In this document: positions 9,773-16,811 of the stretch, piece by piece
How the letters are laid out: each line of letters opens with the position of its first letter
How positions within the stretch are numbered: position 1 is the stretch's first letter
Source: Candidatus Uhrbacteria bacterium
GTDB lineage: Bacteria > Patescibacteriota > Patescibacteriia > UBA9934 > GWF2-40-263
Assembly: GCA_014239775.1 (NCBI GenBank)
Contig: JAAZYG010000016.1
Span: 1 to 35,718, forward strand
Reading direction: 5' to 3'
Length of the DNA: 35,718 nt
Notes under the pieces: model-generated
What the model was told of the DNA's origin: nothing
The model's database searches: none
The model's input: only the letters and a program-made list of their open reading frames with translations
Made by a program: the position numbers and the translations under genes

Positions 9773-10849
9773 ATGCTTCAAGTAGGAATAGTTGGACTTC
9801 CAAATGTAGGTAAGTCAACATTATTTTCAACACTTACAAAAAAACAGGTGGATTGTGCAAATTTTCCATTTTGTACCATTGAACCAAATGTTGGAATTGT
9901 TGAGGTTCCAGATACACGCCTTAAGCGATTAGCAGATATATCAAATGCTGCAAAAATAATTCCAACAGCAATTGAGTTTGTAGATATTGCTGGTCTTGTA
10001 AAAGGTGCACACAAAGGAGAGGGGCTTGGTAATAAATTCTTATCAAATATTAGAGAAGTAGACATGATCGTTCATGTTGTGAGAATGTTTGAAGATTCAG
10101 ATGTACACCATGTTGATGGCACTATTGATCCATTACGAGATGTAGAGATTATTGAAATGGAATTAGCAATGGCTGATATGGTCACAGTAGAAAAACGCCT
10201 TGCAAATGTTAAATCAAAAATGAAATCTGGAAAGACAAAAGATTTAGAAAAAGAAGAATCAGCAGTAAAGAAAATTTTTGACGTACTTGAAAATGGGAAG
10301 ATGGCAAACACAGCAGATCTTACGGATGATGAAAAGATTGCGATTAAGGAAATGAGTCTTTTGACAAACAAGCCAATACTTTACGTTGTTAATGTTGGGG
10401 AGGATGCTGCATCAAATAAGAATTGGTCTAGTCCTCTTGGTGACAATCGAATGGCATTACCAATTAGTATAAAAGTAGAGTCAGAAATAATGGAGATGTC
10501 AAAAGAAGACCAGAACGAATTTTTAAATGAGTTAGGCTTTGAACAATCTGGATTAGATAGGCTTATATCTAATTGCTATACATTGTTGAATTTGATCACT
10601 TACTTTACTTCTGGTGAAGTTGAAACTCGTGCATGGACTGTCTCAAAAGGTACAAAGGCTCCACAGGCAGCCGGTGTCATACATACAGATTTTGAAAAAG
10701 CATTTATTCGCGCAGAAGTAATCTCTGCAACAGACTTTATTGAGCTTAATGGTGAGTCAGGTGCAAGAGATGCTGGTAAGCAACGTATAGAAGGAAAAGA
10801 GTATGTGGTTCAAGACGGTGATGTGTGCCACTTTAGGGTTGGAGTATAA
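9773..10849 (+). CDS. ychF: YchF/OLA1-family redox-regulated ATPase
   Basis: 358 residues from the ATG at 9773, close to the family length of about 363. The product begins MLQVGIVGLPNVGKST, the family's P-loop start. The 22 extra residues of the track ORF fall upstream of the likely transcription start. The G3 region is VDIAGLVKGAHKGEGLGN. The YchF-specific NVGE replaces the usual NKxD, which explains the family's preference for ATP over GTP. A coiled-coil insertion spans roughly residues 145-200 and the C-terminal TGS domain runs from about residue 280. The protein acts in the cytosol and is associated with ribosomes and translation stress in other bacteria. Its 3' end overlaps the convergent methyltransferase gene by 17 bp, with no terminator between them. 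Confidence 0.95.
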   Translation: MLQVGIVGLPNVGKSTLFSTLTKKQVDCANFPFCTIEPNVGIVEVPDTRLKRLADISNAAKIIPTAIEFVDIAGLVKGAHKGEGLGNKFLSNIREVDMIVHVVRMFEDSDVHHVDGTIDPLRDVEIIEMELAMADMVTVEKRLANVKSKMKSGKTKDLEKEESAVKKIFDVLENGKMANTADLTDDEKIAIKEMSLLTNKPILYVVNVGEDAASNKNWSSPLGDNRMALPISIKVESEIMEMSKEDQNEFLNELGFEQSGLDRLISNCYTLLNLITYFTSGEVETRAWTVSKGTKAPQAAGVIHTDFEKAFIRAEVISATDFIELNGESGARDAGKQRIEGKEYVVQDGDVCHFRVGV

Positions 10850-12011
10850 AAATTTCTCGTCCTACAACTTGTTTTTTTCTCTTATACACAAATGTTTCTT
10901 TAATTGTAAATCCAATTTTTTTCAACATTTGCTCTATCGGTAAATGGTACAGTGTACTGTCTTTTAAAACAAAAACAGGAAACGCAATGACGGCAACCCC
11001 GTCATTTTTTAATAGACCATGCAGTGTTTTAAACGAGTCTTTATACATTGACATTAACTCTCTTGTTGATCTTTTAATCTCTTTTTCGCTAACAGTATTT
11101 TTTCTTGCTGGCCCAAGATATGTTTCTGCAACCATAAGATCTACTTGTTTTGAAATAAAAGTATCAAGTTCTTTTGCATCTGTTGTGTGAAGTGCAAATT
11201 TTGGTGCTTCAAGATTACGTCGATCAACAATCCATGTAATATTTTTTGCTGTGTCATTAGTGGCTTTTTCAGATATGTCAGATCCTATGATTTTATCTGC
11301 ACCTAACAACATTGCTTCCATCAAGATTGTTCCAGACCCACAAAAAGGATCAAGTATAGTTTTAGATTCAACTGTTCCAGCAAGGTTTACCATCATGCGT
11401 GCTAGTTTTGGTGGGAGCATTCCAGATTTAGAGTCTCTTGCAGGTCTTCCGTAGTCTCTGTCAGACCATGATTTAAAATTTTGAACAGCTTCTGTTTGGC
11501 AGATGAGTATTTTTTCATCTGAAACTAAAAAAACATATTCACCACCAGAGATAAGTAATCCATTTTGTTCAACAATAACTGAGGAAAGGATTGGTTCTTT
11601 TGAACTTACATATCGAACTGGCCTACCAGTTTCTTTTAGGTATTTTTTTACACTACTGCCAATATCATCAATTTCATCAACAATATCTCTTGTTTTATGT
11701 TTTCCACCCAAATCATAAACACTCAAACCAAAACTGATCTTATTTTTACCCATTGCACCACTTGCGTAGCTTCCAATTAAATCTGTTGTACCAGTTAAAT
11801 CAAATACATTCATTTCACCAATAATTCTTCCTACTTTTATTGTCCCAGCCAATGTTTCTTGTAATTGACCCAAATTTACATCTATCTGGTCAATTACTAA
11901 AACAGAGTCAGAGCGATGTAACTCATTATATATCTGATTTTGGTCTTTAATTACTTGTTTAATCTCAGCAATTGAGATATCTGGATGTGATCCAAGTATA
12001 AAAAATATCAT
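10833..12011 (-). CDS. Trm11-like SAM-dependent RNA methyltransferase (THUMP plus Rossmann MTase)
   Basis: 392 residues. The N-terminal half (about residues 1-170) resembles the ferredoxin-like/THUMP RNA-binding part of archaeal Trm-G10/Trm11 enzymes. The C-terminal half is a class I methyltransferase with the SAM-binding motif LDPFCGSGTILMEAMLLGA and an acidic GSDIS strand end. The catalytic motif, normally N/D-PPY in these N2-guanine enzymes, appears here as AETYLGP. The family usually makes m2G or m2,2G at tRNA position 10. That substrate is inferred here because the active-site motif is divergent. The gene is divergent from rpsF with interlocking promoters and convergent with ychF. Confidence 0.8.
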   Translation of the reverse strand: MIFFILGSHPDISIAEIKQVIKDQNQIYNELHRSDSVLVIDQIDVNLGQLQETLAGTIKVGRIIGEMNVFDLTGTTDLIGSYASGAMGKNKISFGLSVYDLGGKHKTRDIVDEIDDIGSSVKKYLKETGRPVRYVSSKEPILSSVIVEQNGLLISGGEYVFLVSDEKILICQTEAVQNFKSWSDRDYGRPARDSKSGMLPPKLARMMVNLAGTVESKTILDPFCGSGTILMEAMLLGADKIIGSDISEKATNDTAKNITWIVDRRNLEAPKFALHTTDAKELDTFISKQVDLMVAETYLGPARKNTVSEKEIKRSTRELMSMYKDSFKTLHGLLKNDGVAVIAFPVFVLKDSTLYHLPIEQMLKKIGFTIKETFVYKRKKQVVGREIFILQP

Positions 12012-12021
12012 AGTGATTACT

Positions 12022-12050
12022 ATTATGCTTAACCTTGACTATTTTTGCAA
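12022..12050 (-). promoter_or_regulatory. Promoter for the Trm11-like gene (minus strand)
   Basis: On the minus strand, TTGCAA (12045-12050), a 17-nt spacer and CATAAT (12022-12027) lie just ahead of the ATG at 12011. It overlaps the divergent rpsF promoter, so the two cannot easily be occupied at the same time. Confidence 0.5.
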
Positions 12051-12063
12051 AAATCGCTAGCAT
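12035..12063 (+). promoter_or_regulatory. Promoter for rpsF-ssb-rpsR
   Basis: TTGACT (12035-12040), 17-nt spacer, TAGCAT (12058-12063). The predicted start near 12070 leaves a ~55-nt leader that contains the CCG hairpin described at 12087. Confidence 0.55.
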
Positions 12064-12086
12064 ATTCGCACTAAATCAATAACTGT

Positions 12087-12105
12087 CCGTGACCAAAACG
12101 GTCGG
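12087..12105 (+). promoter_or_regulatory. Leader hairpin with CCG/CGG, possible S6:S18 autoregulatory site
   Basis: CCGTGACC and GGTCGG pair around an AAAAC loop with an unpaired T. The hairpin lies in the rpsF 5' UTR. Known S6:S18 leader RNAs place a CCG-containing bulged hairpin here, mimicking the 16S rRNA binding site of the S6-S18 dimer. The match is by position and motif only; no covariance has been tested. Confidence 0.35.
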
Positions 12106-12126
12106 CTCATTAAGAGTCCAGTATAT

Positions 12127-12663
12127 ATGAATCAATACGAATTACTTTATATTGTCCCAACACAATATACTGATGAAGAGATTGTAGGAATACAAACTAA
12201 GATCTCAGAATTAGTAGAAAAATTTGGTGGCAAAGTGTTACGAAACGATAGTCTTGGAAAAATTCGATTAGCTTATTCAATCAAAAAGATCCGTCATGGA
12301 ACTTATGTACTCGTACATTTCAATGGAGAACCATCTGAAATACAAGAACTTGATAGGCAACTTAAGCTAGCTGAAGAAATTTTACGTCATACTATAGTTA
12401 TGAGAGAAGATGATGCTCTTGAGAAAGAATATCAGATTAGTTCATACGTAGCTCCTTTATCAGAAGAAGCAAGAGCTCAAAAAAAAGAAATGCCAAGAAC
12501 TACGTTTTCTGCACCAGTTTCAGTACCAGTGGCAACACCAGTAAAAGAAATTGCTCCTCCAACACCTTCTGCAACATCTACAGAAGAATCAAAGATGAGT
12601 ATAGAAGAACTTGATAAAAAGTTAGACGAAATCTTAGACACAGACTTAACTGAAAAAATATAA
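12127..12663 (+). CDS. rpsF: Small ribosomal subunit protein bS6 with long C-terminal extension
   Basis: 178 residues. The first ~100 match bS6 (MNQYELLYIVP start, YSIKKIRHGTYVLVHF strand, ILRHTIVMRED end). Typical bS6 is about 95-135 residues. The extra ~75 residues here are a Pro/Thr/Ala/Ser-rich linker ending in a charged helix (IEELDKKLDEILDTDL). bS6 binds the central domain of 16S rRNA together with bS18, encoded two genes downstream. No SD is seen before the ATG. It is first in the rpsF-ssb-rpsR operon. Confidence 0.95.
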   Translation: MNQYELLYIVPTQYTDEEIVGIQTKISELVEKFGGKVLRNDSLGKIRLAYSIKKIRHGTYVLVHFNGEPSEIQELDRQLKLAEEILRHTIVMREDDALEKEYQISSYVAPLSEEARAQKKEMPRTTFSAPVSVPVATPVKEIAPPTPSATSTEESKMSIEELDKKLDEILDTDLTEKI

Positions 12664-12678
12664 ATATAAACTTTAGGT

Positions 12679-13140
12679 ATGTATTCACTTAATCGAGCAA
12701 CACTTATTGGAAATATGACTCGTGACCCTGAGTTAAAACAAACTCCTAATGGTCAAAACGTTTGCACATTTTCCATTGCAACAAATAGAGCATGGAAAGG
12801 AGCTGATGGTCAAAAGCAGGAGTCTGCAGAATTTCATAATGTTGTTGCATGGGGAAAGCTTGCAGAAATTTGTGGGCAGTATTTATCAAAGGGCCGAAAG
12901 GTATATGTTGAAGGGAGACTGCAAACAAGAGATTGGGAAGGACAAGATGGTGTACGAAGGTACAGAACAGAAGTAATTATAGATAATATGATTATTCTAG
13001 ATAAACCATCATCTGGTGGAAGTGAGCAGTTTAAGGCTCAAGCAACATCAGGATTTACTCCTCCACAACCTGCGGTGAAACAGGACGAACCAGCAGTAAA
13101 CCCCGACGACGAGATTAAGGTTGAGGACATTCCATTTTAA
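12679..13140 (+). CDS. ssb: Single-stranded DNA-binding protein
   Basis: 153 residues. The N-terminal OB fold (about 1-108) begins MYSLNRATLIGNMTRDPELKQTPNG and carries the conserved FHNVVAWGKLAEIC and YVEGRLQTRDWEGQDG motifs. A short flexible Pro/Gln linker leads to the acidic tip ending EDIPF, the conserved peptide that recruits replication and repair partners such as exonucleases and helicases. It binds single-stranded DNA as a tetramer in most bacteria. It sits 15 nt after rpsF and 3 nt before rpsR, the standard bacterial arrangement. Confidence 0.97.
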   Translation: MYSLNRATLIGNMTRDPELKQTPNGQNVCTFSIATNRAWKGADGQKQESAEFHNVVAWGKLAEICGQYLSKGRKVYVEGRLQTRDWEGQDGVRRYRTEVIIDNMIILDKPSSGGSEQFKAQATSGFTPPQPAVKQDEPAVNPDDEIKVEDIPF

Positions 13141-13143
13141 AAT

Positions 13144-13377
13144 ATGTATAACAAAAGAAAACAACAAACAAAACAACCTAGAAAATGTTACTTCTGCTAC
13201 AGTAATCATAAATATATTGATTATAAGGATGTTAACAACTTACGAAGGTATCTATCATCATTTGCAAAGATTGTTCCACGTAAGAGATCTGGTGTGTGTT
13301 CTAAACATCAAAGATGTTTATCAAGTGCAATAAAACGTGCAAGAGTAATGGCATTACTTCCATTCATTCAGAGGTAA
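13144..13377 (+). CDS. rpsR: Small ribosomal subunit protein bS18
   Basis: 77 residues with the family core: [27 protein letters not shown] followed by [11 protein letters not shown] at the C-terminus. An N-terminal CYFC with a later CSKHQRC gives four Cys that could hold zinc, as in the C+ forms of bS18. It partners bS6 on the 30S platform. The ATG lies 3 nt after the ssb stop. Two overlapping track ORFs in another frame are shadows. The operon ends at the terminator directly downstream, with no rplI (bL9) following. Confidence 0.96.
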   Translation: MYNKRKQQTKQPRKCYFCYSNHKYIDYKDVNNLRRYLSSFAKIVPRKRSGVCSKHQRCLSSAIKRARVMALLPFIQR

Positions 13378-13384
13378 AATAAAT

Positions 13385-13423
13385 CCCCAGCTAAGTTAAC
13401 TGTATTAATGGCTGGGGTTTTTT
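13385..13423 (+). terminator. Terminator of rpsF-ssb-rpsR
   Basis: CCCCAGC (13385-13391) pairs with GCTGGGG (13411-13417) and is followed by six T. The 19-nt loop can itself fold weakly. Confidence 0.85.
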
Positions 13424-13428
13424 AATAT

Positions 13429-14406
13429 ATGATTATGTCAAAAATTAAACAAATTGCATTTGAGCGTCAAACCATAAATCAGGCAATAAGATTATTTTTT
13501 AATGATCGAGGATTTATTGAGGTTGAAACACCGGTGGTTGTTAAATCACCAGGAATGGAGTCTAATCTGTCGCCATTTAATACATTGGTTATTGAGCCAA
13601 ACGGAAAAGAATATCCTGCCGCACTGATAACCAGTCCTGAGTATTCGATGAAAAAACTTTTGGGGAATGGGATGAAAAAAATATTTACTATTACAAAAGT
13701 TTTTAGAAATCATGAAGAGTTTGGTGGAAATCACAATCCAGAATTTAGCATGTTAGAATGGTACATGCAGGGTGGTAATTATATAGATTGCATGAATGAA
13801 ACTGAGGAATTAATTAACTTTATTGACCAAAAATTACAAAGTAATTCTAGATTTAAAGATGTTCTTTTTCAAAAAACAAGAGTTAAGGATTTATTTAAAA
13901 AGTATACGGCACTTAATTTAGATTCAGCTAAGATAAATAATCTAAAGGAGGTTTGTGATAAGAACGGAATACATTTTGCCGATAATGATACAGAATCAGA
14001 TTTATTTTATAGAATATTTTTGGATAAGATAGAGCCAAACATAAGTGGCACACAATTTGTTTATGATTATCCAAAACATCAGGCATCACTTTCAAAATTA
14101 ACAGATGATGGGCTGTACGGACAGAGGTTTGAGTTGTATGTAGATGGTTTGGAATTGTGTAACGGTTTTACAGAATTAACTGACACACAAGAACAAAAAG
14201 AAAGATTTATAGAAGAATCTAATGAGCGTAAAAAGCTAAATAAAAAAGTATATCCAATTGACGAGGCGTTACTTGAGCTGCTACCATCCATCAATCAGCA
14301 TACATATGGTAATGCACTTGGCATAGATAGGTTGCACATGATTCTTACAAAAAGGAACAAAATAGAAGATGTGATGTTGTTTAATGCAAATAAGATATTT
14401 AAATAA
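13429..14406 (+). CDS. epmA: EF-P lysine ligase EpmA (PoxA/GenX), truncated class II LysRS paralog
   Basis: 325 residues, the length of EpmA, and lacking the N-terminal anticodon-binding OB domain of LysRS. Class II motifs are visible. Motif 1 is FIEVETPVVVKSPGMES. Motif 2 is FTITKVFRNHEEFGGNHNPEFSMLEWY. Motif 3 is a C-terminal GNALGIDRLHMIL. FELYVDGLELCNGFTEL is the conserved amino-acid pocket stretch. In characterised bacteria EpmA attaches (R)-beta-lysine to a conserved Lys of elongation factor P. The gene lies 2 nt upstream of efp, which strongly supports that role. The start may be the ATG at 13429 or the one at 13435; neither has a clear SD. EpmB, which would make beta-lysine, is not in the window. 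Confidence 0.9.
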   Translation: MIMSKIKQIAFERQTINQAIRLFFNDRGFIEVETPVVVKSPGMESNLSPFNTLVIEPNGKEYPAALITSPEYSMKKLLGNGMKKIFTITKVFRNHEEFGGNHNPEFSMLEWYMQGGNYIDCMNETEELINFIDQKLQSNSRFKDVLFQKTRVKDLFKKYTALNLDSAKINNLKEVCDKNGIHFADNDTESDLFYRIFLDKIEPNISGTQFVYDYPKHQASLSKLTDDGLYGQRFELYVDGLELCNGFTELTDTQEQKERFIEESNERKKLNKKVYPIDEALLELLPSINQHTYGNALGIDRLHMILTKRNKIEDVMLFNANKIFK

Positions 14407-14408
14407 TT

Positions 14409-14972
14409 ATGGGAAGTCCAAACGATATAAAAAAAGGAACAGTCATAAACTACAATGGTGAGTTGTGGGTTGTAGTAGATTTTCAAAGAGTTAGTCCTGG
14501 GAAGGGTAGTTCTTTTGTAAGAACTAAAATGAAAAGCATAAAAACTGGAAAAGTTAATGACAACAATTTTAAGTCTGCAGAAAATTTAACTTTTGAAGAT
14601 GTACAACATAAAAAAATGCAATATCTATTTAGCGATACAAACTTTTATACGTTTATGGATAACAAAACATATGAACAGACTCCAATTGCAGCAAACGAAC
14701 TAGAAGACGTGGTACCGTATTTGAAGGAAGGGTTGTTGGTTTCTGTTGTGGTTCATGATGGTAATCCAATTGCAGTTACACTTCCACAAAAGATTGAATA
14801 TGAAGTTACGTACACAGAACCTGCAGTAAAGGGGGATACAGCATCGGGTAATGTTCTAAAAGAAGCAGAGTTAGACAATGGTCTGAAAATGAAGGTTCCA
14901 GCATTTATAAAAACGGGGGACAAGATAATAGTAAATACAGACAGTGGAAGCTATACAGAGCGTGTGAGTTAA
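14409..14972 (+). CDS. efp: Elongation factor P
   Basis: 187 residues, normal for EF-P. Domain I (KOW-like, about 1-65) carries the modification loop RVSPGKGSSFVRTKMK, in which Lys32 is the expected acceptor for EpmA-type lysylation. Domains II and III follow, with the conserved GLKMKVPAFIKTGDKI(I)VNTDSGSYTER terminus. EF-P enters the ribosomal E site and relieves stalling at polyproline. It is translationally linked to epmA by a 2-nt gap. The local ligase-substrate pair suggests that modification is the selected function of the pair. Confidence 0.97.
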   Translation: MGSPNDIKKGTVINYNGELWVVVDFQRVSPGKGSSFVRTKMKSIKTGKVNDNNFKSAENLTFEDVQHKKMQYLFSDTNFYTFMDNKTYEQTPIAANELEDVVPYLKEGLLVSVVVHDGNPIAVTLPQKIEYEVTYTEPAVKGDTASGNVLKEAELDNGLKMKVPAFIKTGDKIIVNTDSGSYTERVS

Positions 14973-14997
14973 GATGAATTATTTAAATTAGATACAT

Positions 14998-15022
14998 AAA
15001 AACGGTCACATAGACCGTTTTT
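14998..15022. terminator. Bidirectional terminator between efp and recA
   Basis: A perfect 10-bp stem AAAAACGGTC / GACCGTTTTT with loop ACATA. The A-run and T-run on either side let it end transcription of efp from the left and of recA from the right. Confidence 0.9.
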
Positions 15023-15033
15023 ATATTTATAAA

Positions 15034-16056
15034 TCATTCCTGTTCTTTGATTGCTTTTTCTATCTTCCCTCTTATTTCCTTAAGGAGTTTTTTATCAGAC
15101 TTTATGGTTGCCTTCGCTGTTTCTCTGCCAAGACCAAGTTTTTGCTCACCATAGTAGTAATTGTTACCAGATTTTCTTATTACTTCATAAGGTACTCCGA
15201 GCTCAAGTAGATCACCTGCGATTGATATGCCTTCGTTGTACATTATATCAAACTCACATGTTCTAAATGGTGGTGCGACTTTATTTTTTACAATCTTAAT
15301 TTTTGTTCTGTTTCCAATAATTTTATCCACCTGTTTAATTTGAGCACTTCTTCTAATTTCGATTCTAACAGATGAATAGAATTTTAAAGCACGTCCACCA
15401 GTAGTTGTTTCTGGATTACCAAAAACAATTCCAATTTTCATCCTGATCTGGTTAATAAAAATTACTGTTGTTTTTGACTTATTTACAATTGCAGCAAGTT
15501 TGCGCAATGCTTGACTCATGAGTCTTGCCTGAAGGCCCATGTGAGATGCTCCCATATCACCCTCAATTTCAGCTTTTGGTGTAAGTGCTGCAACTGAATC
15601 GATCACAATTACATCTACAGCACTTGATCGTACCAATGTTTCAACGATTTCAAGTGCCTGTTCTCCGGTGTCAGGCTGAGATATAAATAACTCTTCAATA
15701 TTAACACCAATTTTTTGTGCATATTCTGGATCGAGTGCGTGCTCTGCATCGACATATGCTGCAATACCACCTTTTTTTTGTACCTCCGCAACTATATGTT
15801 GAGCAAGTGTGGTTTTACCTGAAGATTCAGGTCCAAAGATTTCGATGATTCTTCCTCTTGGTACACCCCCAACTCCAAGTGCTAAATCCAAAGATAAGCA
15901 CCCTGTTGATATAGATTCAATTTGCATTGTTTTGGCCTCACCAAGTCTCATTATCGCACCTTCACCAAATCTTTGCTTTATCTGGGATATTGCATCTAGT
16001 GCAGCTTTTGCGCGCGCATCGTTTATTTTGACCTCCTTACTGATTTGTTTTGCCAT
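15034..16056 (-). CDS. recA: Recombinase RecA
   Basis: 340 residues from the internal ATG at 16056 (MAKQISKE), which replaces the track's longer start containing a hydrophobic run not found in RecA. The Walker A motif is [13 protein letters not shown] and Walker B ends [15 protein letters not shown] loop L1 is seen as [25 protein letters not shown] and L2 as [20 protein letters not shown]. It forms filaments on single-stranded DNA for strand exchange. It is the third gene of an ftsK-rodZ-recA unit on the minus strand, 62 nt after rodZ. No lexA gene is present locally. Confidence 0.97.
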   Translation of the reverse strand: MAKQISKEVKINDARAKAALDAISQIKQRFGEGAIMRLGEAKTMQIESISTGCLSLDLALGVGGVPRGRIIEIFGPESSGKTTLAQHIVAEVQKKGGIAAYVDAEHALDPEYAQKIGVNIEELFISQPDTGEQALEIVETLVRSSAVDVIVIDSVAALTPKAEIEGDMGASHMGLQARLMSQALRKLAAIVNKSKTTVIFINQIRMKIGIVFGNPETTTGGRALKFYSSVRIEIRRSAQIKQVDKIIGNRTKIKIVKNKVAPPFRTCEFDIMYNEGISIAGDLLELGVPYEVIRKSGNNYYYGEQKLGLGRETAKATIKSDKKLLKEIRGKIEKAIKEQE

Positions 16057-16118
16057 AGTTTTTTCTAACCTTATCAGAGTAAAAAAAAGAATCAAGAGAT
16101 TCTAAATTGTGGATATAA

Positions 16119-16808
16119 TTAATTTGCAAATGTGATTAGTTTATTTTGCTTAAGAACAACTCTTCTGTATTCAATTGCTTTTTTTGAGTATCTCTTAGCA
16201 CCTTCAATTTTAATTATATTAAGACCTCTTTCCAGTGCTATTTTTTCCTCAAAAGACCCATCAGATAATAATAGAACAGGCACGCCATTAACATTAACTT
16301 GTGCTCCTTCTTCTGTCTGGCCAGTTACTAAAATAGAAGCTTCTTTTGTTGTGACACCATCAGATGGAGAGACTATTAGAAGTTCGGGTGCTGTAATTAT
16401 TGAATGTACCTGAATCCCCATGTAAGTCATTACAGAGAAGGCTGTAAGTAAAATAAAACCAATTTTTATAAATTTACTTGCAACTAAAAATTTTATTTTT
16501 CTTGTTCTTTGTCGTGGCATGACTGCTTTTTTAACAAAGTCACAAGTTCCTCTTTCTTGTTCAAAAAGATCAAGATAATATTTTGGATCTGTTCGAAGTG
16601 TATTTACATAAATCTTCAAGAAATTTCTGGCATAGATTGGGTCAGGTAAATTTTGGTATCGACCGGTCTCAAAAGCTTTAATGTATTTTTTTTGTATCTT
16701 TGTTTTTTGTTCCATTTCAGACAAAGTAATATTAGCCGCTTTACGAAGGGCTTTTAATTTTTCACCGAGTTTTAAATCGTGATCAAATTTTCTTATTACA
16801 AATGTCAT
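16119..16808 (-). CDS. RodZ-like HTH membrane protein with extracytoplasmic beta domain
   Basis: 229 residues. An N-terminal Xre-type helix-turn-helix of the HTH_25 kind spans about 12-70 (LGEKLKALRKAANITLSEMEQ, then IKAFETGRYQNLPDPIYARNFLKIY). A basic juxtamembrane stretch precedes one transmembrane helix near residues 113-130. A C-terminal domain of about 80 residues (LLIVSPSDGVTTKEASILVTGQT, then VNVNGVPVLLLSDGSFEEKI) looks like an Ig-like fold. RodZ links the MreB elongation machinery to the membrane in other bacteria, and a cell-shape role is inferred. It starts 3 nt after the ftsK stop, so the two are probably co-translated. Confidence 0.8.
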   Translation of the reverse strand: MTFVIRKFDHDLKLGEKLKALRKAANITLSEMEQKTKIQKKYIKAFETGRYQNLPDPIYARNFLKIYVNTLRTDPKYYLDLFEQERGTCDFVKKAVMPRQRTRKIKFLVASKFIKIGFILLTAFSVMTYMGIQVHSIITAPELLIVSPSDGVTTKEASILVTGQTEEGAQVNVNGVPVLLLSDGSFEEKIALERGLNIIKIEGAKRYSKKAIEYRRVVLKQNKLITFAN

Positions 16809-16811
16809 AGT

